Source of the DNA: Candidatus Aenigmatarchaeota archaeon
GTDB taxonomy: Archaea > Aenigmatarchaeota > Aenigmatarchaeia > JACPZZ01
Reading direction: 5' to 3'
Length of the DNA: 64,000 nucleotides
NCBI GenBank assembly: GCA_016202815.1
Contig: JACQNZ010000003.1
Coordinates: 1-64,000 of the forward strand
Position numbers and translations under genes: made by a program. Under the pieces are notes generated by a model. The model did no database searches and was not told the DNA's origin. It saw only the letters and a list, made by a program, of their open reading frames with translations. Shown in pieces: positions 1 through 8,923 of this stretch. Positions within the stretch are counted from its first letter, which is position 1; every line of letters starts with the position of its first letter.

Positions 1-65
1 TTAATATAACAAACCAAAAAAAAAACAAAACCTAACCACGTACACACGAAACTGTGGGGTAACGC

Positions 66-746
66 CTATCGTTTCGTGTTCAGTATCTTCGCCTCGGTTT
101 TTTCCCCGACAGACAGCAACCCAACCCACCCGTTGGCGGAGGGACCCGGATAAAGTAGCGTCGTCGTACCCAAAACATCAACACCGACGGCTTCGTGGAT
201 GTGTGCGCTTATCGAGGCGTCGGGCTTGTTTTTTAGTATAAAGTCGCGTATGGTTTGTGATCCGACGTGCGCCCCCGTGCTTATCGTGTCGAGTTTTGTG
301 TTTTTCGGTGGGTTGTGTGTTATCATAATTTTTTTCGTGGCGCCGGAGACCTCGCTTAAACCCCTCACCAGGCCCTGCTCGGTTTCGGCTTCCGTGGGCT
401 CGAATGGGGTGTCGAACGGTGTTTTTGCACCGCCAAAACCAAAGAAACCGACACCATCGATGATCCTGCCGACCCCATGGAGGTTGACGCCGTATTCGTC
501 GAGTATTTTGTGGGTATCCACCGGGTCGTGGTTGCCGGGAACCGCCAACACGGGCTTCCCCAAACCCACGAGCTCATCGAGTATCAGGTGCAGCATGTCC
601 TCACGCGAGAATCCCATCAAGGACAGGCCAATGTCGGTAAAGTCGCCGGGACAGGCAACAACATCAAAATCAAACTTTACGTTTTGAAGTACGTCCGACA
701 AAGTCTCGAAATCGCCATGCACGTCCGCAACAACAAGCACGTTCAT
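66..746 (-). CDS. Calcineurin-like metallophosphoesterase
   Basis: ORF with metallophosphoesterase motifs: VADVHGD, PGDFTD, GNHDP, THNPP, SAHIHE. Confidence 0.85.
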   Translation of the reverse strand: MNVLVVADVHGDFETLSDVLQNVKFDFDVVACPGDFTDIGLSLMGFSREDMLHLILDELVGLGKPVLAVPGNHDPVDTHKILDEYGVNLHGVGRIIDGVGFFGFGGAKTPFDTPFEPTEAETEQGLVRGLSEVSGATKKIMITHNPPKNTKLDTISTGAHVGSQTIRDFILKNKPDASISAHIHEAVGVDVLGTTTLLYPGPSANGWVGLLSVGEKTEAKILNTKR

Positions 747-800
747 ACAAACAGATTCTGGGGCGCAAACTAATAAAACCCGGCCGACGATAGTAGTTTT

Positions 801-1637
801 ATGGTCTTGGAGCGCCTGACTGACTACCAGCTTATGCGTAAAAGTTGGCGCCGGGTTTTCAGCTTCGGTTTTTTTGTCAACGTGGTGTCGTTAGTCGCTG
901 CTGGTTCCGTTTTCGAGCCCGCCGCCGGCCTTGTGTCCCTTTTCTTCGTCAGTGCCGTCGCCTTCCCGCTGGTGAATAAAATGTTCGAGGTTGAAGAATC
1001 CGTCGACGTCAACGGAGGCACAGATTTTTTCGGCCGCCACACCGAGGTTTTGAAAATATATTCGTCCTTTTTCGCGGGCGTTTTGCTTTCCACCACCGCG
1101 GTTTATTTTTCAATGGACCAGACAAGCGCCAACGCCGTATTCGGCTTTCAGCTGTCCGCCCTCAAATCGTCGGCGATAGCGGACCGTGTGACAGGAGCTT
1201 CGTTTTCGCCCGAAATTTTCGACGCGGTTTTGGGGAATAATCTGAAAGTGGCGGCAGTCTCATTCTTGTTGTCTGTCATCTTCGGAGCCGCGGCAGTGTT
1301 CGTAATTGCGTGGAACGCGTCTGTAATAGCTGTGTTCGTGGGCATATTGACAAAGTCGTCGGTGGTCGCGTTCTCAGGACTCGGCTTGGCCGCTGCGCCG
1401 GTAGCATTCTTTTACGGCCTCGCGACATCAGTCGGCACAATAGCGTTGCACGGGGTGCCGGAAATAATGAGTTATTTCGTTGCCGCGCTTGCGGGCGGGA
1501 TAATTTCGGTTGGTATGGAAAAGGAAAAATTAAATTCCGGCAGGTTCGGCCGCGTTGTTAAAGATGGCGCGCTGTTGTTCGCGCTGGCGGTTTTGTTGAT
1601 TTTTGTCGCGGCGGCTGTGGAATCTTACAGCTACTAG
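801..1637 (+). CDS. SpoIIM-like (stage II sporulation protein M / DUF95) integral membrane protein
   Basis: Multi-TM ORF; layout resembles archaeal SpoIIM family (GILTKSSVVAFSGLGLAAAPVAFFYGLATSVGTIALHGVPEIMSYFVAALAGG). Confidence 0.7.
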   Translation: MVLERLTDYQLMRKSWRRVFSFGFFVNVVSLVAAGSVFEPAAGLVSLFFVSAVAFPLVNKMFEVEESVDVNGGTDFFGRHTEVLKIYSSFFAGVLLSTTAVYFSMDQTSANAVFGFQLSALKSSAIADRVTGASFSPEIFDAVLGNNLKVAAVSFLLSVIFGAAAVFVIAWNASVIAVFVGILTKSSVVAFSGLGLAAAPVAFFYGLATSVGTIALHGVPEIMSYFVAALAGGIISVGMEKEKLNSGRFGRVVKDGALLFALAVLLIFVAAAVESYSY

Positions 1638-1643
1638 GCGCCG

Positions 1644-2363
1644 TTACCCAAACTTCTGATTAAGTGCGGCGACGACGTCCTCCACCTTGGCGAGTTTGGA
1701 AACGGCCAGCGGTATGTTCTCCACATCAGCGATGCGCTTCGCGATTTCATCAACTTCCCGCGCGCCGTGAAGCACGATCAGCGCGGGCCGGAGGTTGGTC
1801 ACCTTAATCGCAACCATCGGCGACCTGCCGGTTGACGTGTTGGTGAACACAAGCGCACGTTTTGTGGTTATCCCGTACAATTTCACAAGGTCGGAATAGG
1901 AAAATTCCAGGATGGCGCGCAACGAATCCACGATCGTGTAGCCGTAAACCTCCTGGTTCGTGGACTCCTTCCCAGCCACCACAGACGCCGACATTGCATC
2001 GCAGAACTCTTCTATGCGCACGCCGTGGTCAAACTCTTTGATGTCTATTATGGCCTTCGTTATCGGTAATTGGTTGGAGTTCTCGGAGAACTGTCGCGTC
2101 ACTTTCCCGCCGGCAGAGTCATCAATCATTATCATGGCGTCCACCATCTTCTTGACTACGCGTATGCCCGGGGACTTCCTGCGCCCGGACTCGTAATCAG
2201 AAATCACGGAAGGCGTTATTTTTATGTGGCCGGCCAAAGCCCTCTGCGGAATTTTAAATATGTTCCTCCACTTCTGTATCGTTTTTCCAGCGTCTTCGGA
2301 CAAAACAATTTCGCCTGCTATCTTGCGTGCCAGACTTTCTTTCGCCAGCTGCCACTCGTCCAT
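1644..2363 (-). CDS. XRE-type HTH transcriptional regulator (archaeal, with C-terminal sensor-like domain)
   Basis: HTH: WRNIFKIPQRALAGHIKITPSVISDYESGRRKSPG. Confidence 0.8.
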   Translation of the reverse strand: MDEWQLAKESLARKIAGEIVLSEDAGKTIQKWRNIFKIPQRALAGHIKITPSVISDYESGRRKSPGIRVVKKMVDAMIMIDDSAGGKVTRQFSENSNQLPITKAIIDIKEFDHGVRIEEFCDAMSASVVAGKESTNQEVYGYTIVDSLRAILEFSYSDLVKLYGITTKRALVFTNTSTGRSPMVAIKVTNLRPALIVLHGAREVDEIAKRIADVENIPLAVSKLAKVEDVVAALNQKFG

Positions 2364-2429
2364 AAAAATCTAATTACGTTAGCAGGAAGAGACATATAAA
2401 AGCGACGTGCGCCGGATCGACAATATTCG

Positions 2430-2813
2430 CTAAGCAAACCTTGTTAAAAATTCATTGAACGAGAGCGCGGTCTTCTGCATTTTCTCCTCGTTCAGGCCGC
2501 CTGTTAACTGTTCGATATCAATCAGCCACCAGCCCTTTCTGGAAATTTTCCATGCCAGAAAGCCCCTGCACGAGGCCCTGCGGCACCACTCCTTCAGCGC
2601 GTGCAAATCCTCATCGCTTAACTTCACGTAATTTTTCCTGAACTTGCACTCGAAAGCGAACACGGCCCCGCGCTTCGCCGCTATGATGTCCGGTGAATAA
2701 TATCTCGCTCCCGCGGTCAGGTTTCCGGAGCCCGCGCTTCTGACAACGGCAAAGTCCCACCTCCAAAGAAGCTCGGCAAATTCTCTTTCCGCGGCAGAAC
2801 CCTTTGCGTACAT
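2430..2813 (-). CDS. hjc: Holliday junction resolvase Hjc
   Basis: KGSAAEREFAELLWRWDFAVVRSAGSG...PDIIAAKRGAVFAFECKF matches archaeal Hjc PD-(D/E)XK motifs. Confidence 0.88.
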   Translation of the reverse strand: MYAKGSAAEREFAELLWRWDFAVVRSAGSGNLTAGARYYSPDIIAAKRGAVFAFECKFRKNYVKLSDEDLHALKEWCRRASCRGFLAWKISRKGWWLIDIEQLTGGLNEEKMQKTALSFNEFLTRFA

Positions 2814-2850
2814 GGTAACCGTATTTATGTTGTCTAGTCCAAGTAAAAAT

Positions 2851-3402
2851 ATGCAGGCCCAGCCAAAGGTAAAGGATGCGATGACGAGGCGTATCGCAAC
2901 AATAAACGAAAACGCCGCAGTTCAGGCAGCGGCCGAATTGATGAAAAAAAGGCGCGTCGGGAGCTTGATAGTGGTCCGCAGCAAAAACCCGGTGGGCATT
3001 GTAACAGAGTCGGATATCATAAAGAAAGTAGTCAGCCGGGACCTGTCCGCGGCAAATGTTGCGGTGAAGGAAATAATGACCGCACCTCTGAAACACCTGG
3101 ATCCCGAGGAAAACCTCAACGAAGCCGTGAAAAAGATGACGGCGGCAAAGATAAGAAGGATGCCTGTGGTGAGCAAGGGCGAGGTTGTGGGAATTTTAAC
3201 GCACACGGACATCGTTCGGGTGTCGCCCTCGATGATAGACATTCTTTCGGAGCGCGCGAAAATGCGGGAGGCCGAACCGCAGCTTAGCGTAGGAACCAGC
3301 ATCGGGACTTGCGAATCGTGCAACAATTATTCCGAGAAGCTTGTACCTGTCGACGACGAGTGGCTGTGTGAAGATTGCGCCCAGGAAAAAACATCAGAAT
3401 AG
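2851..3402 (+). CDS. CBS-domain pair protein with C-terminal CxxC zinc-ribbon-like tail
   Basis: Two CBS repeats (VGSLIVVRSKNPVGIVTESDII; MPVVSKGEVVGILTHTDIV) and CESC...CEDC; internal ATG preferred over listed 2812. Confidence 0.85.
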   Translation: MQAQPKVKDAMTRRIATINENAAVQAAAELMKKRRVGSLIVVRSKNPVGIVTESDIIKKVVSRDLSAANVAVKEIMTAPLKHLDPEENLNEAVKKMTAAKIRRMPVVSKGEVVGILTHTDIVRVSPSMIDILSERAKMREAEPQLSVGTSIGTCESCNNYSEKLVPVDDEWLCEDCAQEKTSE

Positions 3403-3447
3403 TGCGCTGCAGCAGCTTTTTATTAAAGTGTTTCTCCAAGAATCGGT

Positions 3448-4065
3448 ATGAGCGGGCTGTGCATTAGGGACATAATGACCAGAAACGTCATGTCAGTCGA
3501 CGCTTCATCCAACATAGAATCGGCAGCAGAGATCATGGCCAAATCGCGCGTCGGGAGTTTGGTGGTGCGTTCCGACTCCGGTCCAATAGGCATGGTCACG
3601 GAATCTGACATAATTAAAAAAGTGGTTGGCCAAAAAACCGCATTCGGAACGGCCAGGGTGGGCGACATAATGAACACCCCGTTGATATTCGTGGGTCCGG
3701 ACCAAAAGATCACGGACGCGGCCAGCATAATGATTTCGAACAGGATACGGCGGCTTCCCGTTGTCGAGAGCGGCAGAATAGTCGGGATTGTCACGCACAC
3801 CGACATTGTGCGCGCGTCACCGGCCATGATATCCCTTCTGGAAGAGCGCCTGAAAATGCGCGAACCGGAACAAAACATACCGAGGAGGGAGGCGCGTGTT
3901 CACGTGGGCAGCCGCGCAGGCCTGTGTGAATTTTGCGGCCAATACTCCGGAGACCTGTCCATGTTCGACGAAAATTGGTGCTGTGAAAGTTGCGCAACGG
4001 AAAAACATGAGGCAAACCCGGAGCGCAGGAAACGCGGTTTCAAAGAATGGTCGAGGATGGGATGA
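3448..4065 (+). CDS. CBS-domain pair protein with C-terminal CxxC zinc-ribbon-like tail (paralog of upstream gene)
   Basis: Same domain layout: VGSLVVRSDSGPIGMVTESDIIKKV; LPVVESGRIVGIVTHTDIV; CEFC/CESC. Confidence 0.85.
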   Translation: MSGLCIRDIMTRNVMSVDASSNIESAAEIMAKSRVGSLVVRSDSGPIGMVTESDIIKKVVGQKTAFGTARVGDIMNTPLIFVGPDQKITDAASIMISNRIRRLPVVESGRIVGIVTHTDIVRASPAMISLLEERLKMREPEQNIPRREARVHVGSRAGLCEFCGQYSGDLSMFDENWCCESCATEKHEANPERRKRGFKEWSRMG

Positions 4066-4664
4066 TGGAACGGGTTTTAGTCGTTAGCTCTGAAGAGTTG
4101 AAAACGATAATCGGGGGCAAAACCGGTTTCATAGAATTCGATAAAAAAGTTTTGGATTTGATAAAAACAAAAGGTTTTTTCGTTGACCGCGCCGGCGCAG
4201 AGAACGATGAAACGAAAAAGCAAATCATACCGTATTGCATGGTAACTAGCAACAACAAAATACTCGCAGTGAAAAGGAAAAACCCTGGCGAGTTGCGGCT
4301 AAAGGACAAAATTGCAATCGCAATCGGCGGCCATATCAATCCCGTTGACAAAGGAACGGACACACTATTCAACGCCGCGATGCGCGAATTAAAAGAAGAA
4401 ACGGATTTCACCGGAAATGTAGTTTCTCAAGTCGCCGGCTTTCTATCGCTTGATAGCACGCCCGTCGACCGCGTTCATTTTGGCGTGGTTTATCGGATGG
4501 AAATCGAGCGAGAGGTTAAAGTCGTCGACGAGGGGTTGGAAGGGAGTTTTGTGGCGTTATCTGAGCTTTCGAAATTGGCGGATAAGATGGAAGGTTGGTC
4601 GAAAGTTTTAGCCGGGCGGACCGGTATGTCTGCGCTTGGAGATATATTCGGATCTTCCACATGA
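4062..4664 (+). CDS. NUDIX-fold hydrolase-like protein
   Basis: Nudix-box-like GGHINPVDKGTDTLFNAAMRELKEETDF; ATGA overlap with upstream CBS gene. Confidence 0.72.
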   Translation: MMERVLVVSSEELKTIIGGKTGFIEFDKKVLDLIKTKGFFVDRAGAENDETKKQIIPYCMVTSNNKILAVKRKNPGELRLKDKIAIAIGGHINPVDKGTDTLFNAAMRELKEETDFTGNVVSQVAGFLSLDSTPVDRVHFGVVYRMEIEREVKVVDEGLEGSFVALSELSKLADKMEGWSKVLAGRTGMSALGDIFGSST

Positions 4665-4903
4665 CACGCGGACGGAACTGTGAAACATGCATTTGTGGCT
4701 AAAAACATCAAAAAAGCTGATACGCAACCCTTATAAACCCAGTGTATCATAAGATCTTAGATTTGCACAGGTTAACAACGATCATAATCATCATGCAGCC
4801 GTTTACGGCAAACACACAGCGGCTCAGGTTGTGAAGGCCTACGGGCCGGTTAATTCTGGGTAAATTTTGAACGGCGATAACGCTGTCAAAAAATCATGGA
4901 GGA

Positions 4904-6223
4904 ATGGTTCAAATGGCAAAATTGCCGCAGTCAACGACAAAATACATCATAGAGGCGCAGATTGACGCCGAAGGAATAGTGGAAAAGCCGGACATCATCG
5001 GAGCAGTATTCGGCCAGACCGAAGGCCTGCTCGGAACAGACTTGGAGCTGCGAGAATTGCAAAGAACGGGCCGTATTGGCAGGATAGAAGTTTACATAAA
5101 CTCTTCGCACGCGAAATCTTCCGGAAAGATAACAATTCCGTCGTCTCTGGACGCTTCCGAAACAGCATTAATAGCGGCGGCCATCGAAACCATCGAGCGC
5201 GTGGGTCCGTGCAATGCGGCAATACATATTACCAAAGTAGAAGACGTTAGAATCGCAAAAAGGAAGTACATCGTTGATACTGCTAAAAGGATTTTACGCG
5301 AACTGGTTTACCAGTCATTGCCGGAATCTGAGGTTTTGTCAGAGCAGATAAAGCAGGAGATAAGGACAGCAGAAATAACGACATTCCGCAACCTGCCTGC
5401 AGGACCTGACGCGGCAAAGGCAGAGGACATAATCCTCGTCGAGGGACGGGCGGATGTCTTAAACCTGCTCAAGAACGGCATCAAAAACGCCGTTGCTGTG
5501 GGCGGTACGTCGGTTCCGCCTGAATTAAAAGAAATAGTGCGCGAAAAGGAGATCACTGTATTTTTGGACGGCGACCGCGGAGGCGACCTGATATTGAAAG
5601 AGCTTCTCCAGCTCACGGATGTCGATTATGTGGCGCGCGCACCGGAAGGCAAGGAAGTCGAAGAACTTACCAAGAAAGAGGTATTCAAGGCGCTCCGCGA
5701 AAAGGTATCGATGGACCAGCTAAGGTTGGAGAGCAAGGAGGGTTTTACAAGATACGAACGTTCGCGAACAGAGCACATCAGCAGGCCGGAGCCCGTGGAG
5801 CAGGAGGCGAACGAAGAGGCCGGAACACCACAGGACGAAAGGCCTCCACAGCCGGATTACCCCCGACCAGCGACGACAGAGAAATACGACCACGACGAGC
5901 CTCGGCGTACCATCAAGATACCGAAGAAATATGCGGACATATTCAAGGAGTCGTTGGGCGAACTGGTCGGCACACGCGCGGCCTGTATTTATGATGACGG
6001 GTTAAATCTGCTCGGGAGAGTACCAGCCAAAGACATAGTCAACTCTCTGTCAGGAATACATGCACACGCCATAGTTTTAGACGGTACTGTTACAGCGGAA
6101 CTGGTGGGAATAGCAGAATCCAACAATGTGAAGTTCCTTGTGGGTACGGAGCGCGATAAATTACCCCGGTCGGCAGTTATTGTAATAACAAGAGGCGCGC
6201 TACAGGGTAAAAAAGCGGAATAA
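4904..6223 (+). CDS. dnaG: Archaeal DNA primase DnaG
   Basis: TOPRIM segment DIILVEGRADVLNLLKNGIKNAVAVGGTSVP ... VFLDGDRGGDLILKEL; archaeal DnaG N-terminus. Confidence 0.93.
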   Translation: MVQMAKLPQSTTKYIIEAQIDAEGIVEKPDIIGAVFGQTEGLLGTDLELRELQRTGRIGRIEVYINSSHAKSSGKITIPSSLDASETALIAAAIETIERVGPCNAAIHITKVEDVRIAKRKYIVDTAKRILRELVYQSLPESEVLSEQIKQEIRTAEITTFRNLPAGPDAAKAEDIILVEGRADVLNLLKNGIKNAVAVGGTSVPPELKEIVREKEITVFLDGDRGGDLILKELLQLTDVDYVARAPEGKEVEELTKKEVFKALREKVSMDQLRLESKEGFTRYERSRTEHISRPEPVEQEANEEAGTPQDERPPQPDYPRPATTEKYDHDEPRRTIKIPKKYADIFKESLGELVGTRAACIYDDGLNLLGRVPAKDIVNSLSGIHAHAIVLDGTVTAELVGIAESNNVKFLVGTERDKLPRSAVIVITRGALQGKKAE

Positions 6224-6437
6224 AACACGTCATGACCCGATAAACGCACAAAAAGCTACGAAAAGTTCTAAAAATGTAAATAACGGTAGATTTGAAATTC
6301 TTAATAACGTGGTTTAAACCGCTACGTGTCGGAAAATGACAAACGAAGGTGTCTCACCCCACAACAAAGGAAACCACAGAGATCCGACACTAGCCGACAA
6401 ATCGACAATTAGAATCGAAAGGTTTTTTTAAGAACAC

Positions 6438-7016
6438 TTATTGCTTCTTGAGAGGAAAACTCGCGACATCCACGTATCGCGGACCTCTTGGCGTCAGGAC
6501 ACTCGACTTTAATTTTACCGCATCTATCAGGGTTTCCCCGTATAAAGTCTCACGTTCCTTTAGTATTATTTCTTCGAGCTTGTTTATATTCCTTCCTGAC
6601 CTGACACGCCCTACTGTGATGTGGGGAACAGCCTCTTTCCCATCGGATTTGATGCCAATTTCCTCAAGTTTTGCCGAAATTTTGCTAAAAATCCCTTCAA
6701 TATACGTTTTTCCTTCACCAACACCAACCCACAAGACCCTGGGCGCCTTCATATGGCCGAAGAAACCAACCCCCTTAACACTCACTTTCGAAGACTTTTC
6801 GCCCTCTAGAAGGGGCGTTAACACTCCGATTATCCTCTTCACCGCACTCTCGTCCACATTACCTAGGAATTTGACCGTAAAATGCAGGTTTTCGGGCTCA
6901 ACAACCTTCACGTCAGCTTCACTTTCCTTCACGTGATCTTGCGTTACCTTCACGTTAACCTTCACGTGACTATCTATGTCTATGGCCAAAAAACATCTAT
7001 TTTGCGTCAGAATCAC
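6438..7016 (-). CDS. thpR: RNA 2',3'-cyclic phosphodiesterase (ThpR/LigT family)
   Basis: RCFLAIDI, HFTVKFLG and HITVGRV (HxT motifs). Confidence 0.88.
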   Translation of the reverse strand: MILTQNRCFLAIDIDSHVKVNVKVTQDHVKESEADVKVVEPENLHFTVKFLGNVDESAVKRIIGVLTPLLEGEKSSKVSVKGVGFFGHMKAPRVLWVGVGEGKTYIEGIFSKISAKLEEIGIKSDGKEAVPHITVGRVRSGRNINKLEEIILKERETLYGETLIDAVKLKSSVLTPRGPRYVDVASFPLKKQ

Positions 7017-7150
7017 CCAAAACTCAACATTTACTTCACGTTACCATACGTTAACTTCACGTTACCGAAATATAAAGGTAACGTATCTTCACGCAACTTC
7101 ACGTGCGTATTTATATATTCACGTGAATGTCATATTACTTAACGTGAAGG
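6905..7150. repeat. Cluster of (C)CTTCACGT(T/G)A repeats, candidate initiator-binding / iteron region
   Basis: Direct copies with motif start near 6906, 6927, 6948, 6960, 7034, 7055, 7087 (partial), 7097, 7117; inverted copies GGTAACGT 7077-7084 and AACGTGAAGG 7141-7150. Confidence 0.85.
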
Positions 7151-7152
7151 TT

Positions 7153-8223
7153 ATGGACGAATCGCGACCCGTGCAAACAGTCGGCGAACGACCGCCCTGG
7201 CGGGAGAATCCGTTCTCCTTGCGCATACTGCCGCAGCTGTTTGTGGGCTACGCCGAGGAGCTGAATACGCTTTCAAAAAGCGTCGAGAACAGCGAAAAAA
7301 TGACCATGCTAATCGGGCCGACCGGCGCCGGCAAAACAACACTGCTGAAAAAGCTCGTCGACTCCCTGCCGGGTGACTGGATAGTTTTGTACATAAACAA
7401 ACCGCCCGTGAACCCGGACGATTTTGTCGGTTTGTTCAAGTCTGCTTTAAAGCCGTCTTTTTGGGAAAGGTTTTTTTCTCCGGGCAAAACGACGCTGTAC
7501 AATCTGCCAAATTACGCCAACAGGAAGCTGAAACAAAGGAAAATGGTTCTCCTGGTTGACGAATGTCACGAATCCCCGTTGCAGGTTTTGGAATGGACGC
7601 GGACCATAGCAGACCAGGTAAACAACCTGTCCGTTGTTATGGCAGGCCTTCCGACGCTTGAAACTTTCCTGGAACAAAACCTGGAAACACTTCTGAACCG
7701 TGTGACAGTGCGTGTTGAGTTAACGTCGCTTTCACGTGAAGACGTTGAGGAGCTGATCCGCAAACGGATAGAATTCGCAGGCGGCACTGGCACAGGCCCG
7801 TTTTCACGTGAAGCAATAGACGTGATTTACGAGCGCACCGGGGGTTTCCCGAGAAACGTGCTGAAAATGTGCGATGACCTGATCTCGGGAAACGGGGGCA
7901 AGTCGTTGGTGATAGACAAGACAACCGCCGAAAGCACGCAGCCGCCGGAAACGGCCCCGGTTAACGTGAACTTCATAGAAACGCTGCCTGAGAAGCAGAA
8001 AGAAATACTGAAGCTTCTTGCGCTTTCCGGCCCGCTGAGCCCGTCAGAGATAGCGGAAAAAATGGGGCTGGAAGATTACAAGACAGAAGACCACGCCTCA
8101 CGTTCGGTGAATAACATATTGCGCAGGCTAATGGACGAGGACTGCCTGCTGCGCGAAAAAAGGGGCAAAGGGTTTGTCTACAAATTGTCTCCGAAAGTGA
8201 GGACTCTGTTGGCAACTACGTAG
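7153..8223 (+). CDS. AAA+ ATPase with C-terminal winged helix; ExeA/TniB- or Orc1/Cdc6-like
   Basis: Walker A GPTGAGKTT, Walker B MVLLVDE, GGFPRNVLKMCDDLI, C-terminal wHTH (LSPSEIAEKMGLEDYKTEDHASRSVNNILRRLMDEDCL); ATG 7153 preferred to listed 6976. Confidence 0.8.
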   Translation: MDESRPVQTVGERPPWRENPFSLRILPQLFVGYAEELNTLSKSVENSEKMTMLIGPTGAGKTTLLKKLVDSLPGDWIVLYINKPPVNPDDFVGLFKSALKPSFWERFFSPGKTTLYNLPNYANRKLKQRKMVLLVDECHESPLQVLEWTRTIADQVNNLSVVMAGLPTLETFLEQNLETLLNRVTVRVELTSLSREDVEELIRKRIEFAGGTGTGPFSREAIDVIYERTGGFPRNVLKMCDDLISGNGGKSLVIDKTTAESTQPPETAPVNVNFIETLPEKQKEILKLLALSGPLSPSEIAEKMGLEDYKTEDHASRSVNNILRRLMDEDCLLREKRGKGFVYKLSPKVRTLLATT

Positions 8224-8324
8224 ATCGAACACATGGATGCAGATACGGTATGTTCCAGGCGGAGCGAACAGTATTTAAAGAATTGCGACTATAATTTATT
8301 TACAAGTTTATTGGAGGGTTAATT

Positions 8325-8591
8325 ATGGCAGGCGAAGAGAGGATACGGGCGAGAAATTTTGTAGGTAAAATCGTGGTTTCTGAAGAGACTGGCCGCAAAT
8401 TCGGCACAGTGGGCGACATAAGCTTTATTACAGAATCCGGCGAACTGATGAACCTCGTAATGGTTGATCCGACAAAGCACGCCGACGGGTTGTCTTTGCA
8501 GGAAGACAAGAAAGGCCGTCGTTTAATCCCGTTCTCATCCGTGAAATCCGTGGGCGATTTCGTGATAATCAGCGAAGAAGAAGTTGCCTGA
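8325..8591 (+). CDS. PRC-barrel domain protein
   Basis: ARNFVGKIVVSEETGRKFGTVGDISFITESGELMNLVM...RLIPFSSVKSVGDFVII; strong SD ggagg upstream. Confidence 0.8.
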   Translation: MAGEERIRARNFVGKIVVSEETGRKFGTVGDISFITESGELMNLVMVDPTKHADGLSLQEDKKGRRLIPFSSVKSVGDFVIISEEEVA

Positions 8592-8602
8592 GGGGTGGTT
8601 CT

Positions 8603-8923
8603 TTGGCGTCTAAAGGCGACGAATATTCTAGGGCTGTCGCGATAGGGTTTGTGGCTACGCTCAAGGCCGCCGGGGAGGGTTATTCACCCAGCGATGTTAT
8701 GGCCATAAGCATGGTAGCCGGCGTCCGGGAGAACAAAGGTATGACCTATGAGCGAATGGTGCAAATCGGACAAAGGGATCACGATGCGCGGTTCGAGTCA
8801 GTTGCAAAAAAGATGTCCGGTGACCTAACGTACAGGCGATCCATGGAAGCGGCGTACGAAAAGATCGAGAGTGGAATGACATCCTTCCTGTCCGGTAATA
8901 TCAAACAACACACTCAGAAGTGA
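8603..8923 (+). CDS. Hypothetical protein
   Basis: 106-aa ORF with TTG start after gaggggtgg SD, directly downstream of PRC-barrel gene. Confidence 0.55.
   Translation: MASKGDEYSRAVAIGFVATLKAAGEGYSPSDVMAISMVAGVRENKGMTYERMVQIGQRDHDARFESVAKKMSGDLTYRRSMEAAYEKIESGMTSFLSGNIKQHTQK

Noticed and set aside
2611-3096. Minus-strand 161-aa ORF overlapping hjc and the CBS gene
   Set aside because: Overlaps two convincing genes in other frames; no family resemblance.
4665-4903. Long intergenic region before dnaG considered as an ncRNA
   Set aside because: No stable fold, box C/D pattern or known RNA family recognised by eye; only weak GATAC/GTATC pairing.
6905-7150. CRISPR array interpretation of the TTCACGT repeats
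   Set aside because: Repeats are only about 10 nt, with short unequal spacers and both orientations; no cas genes.
6976-7152. N-terminal extension of the AAA+ ORF in the ORF track
   Set aside because: Runs through the repeat array and overlaps the thpR start; ATG 7153 gives a normal N-terminus.
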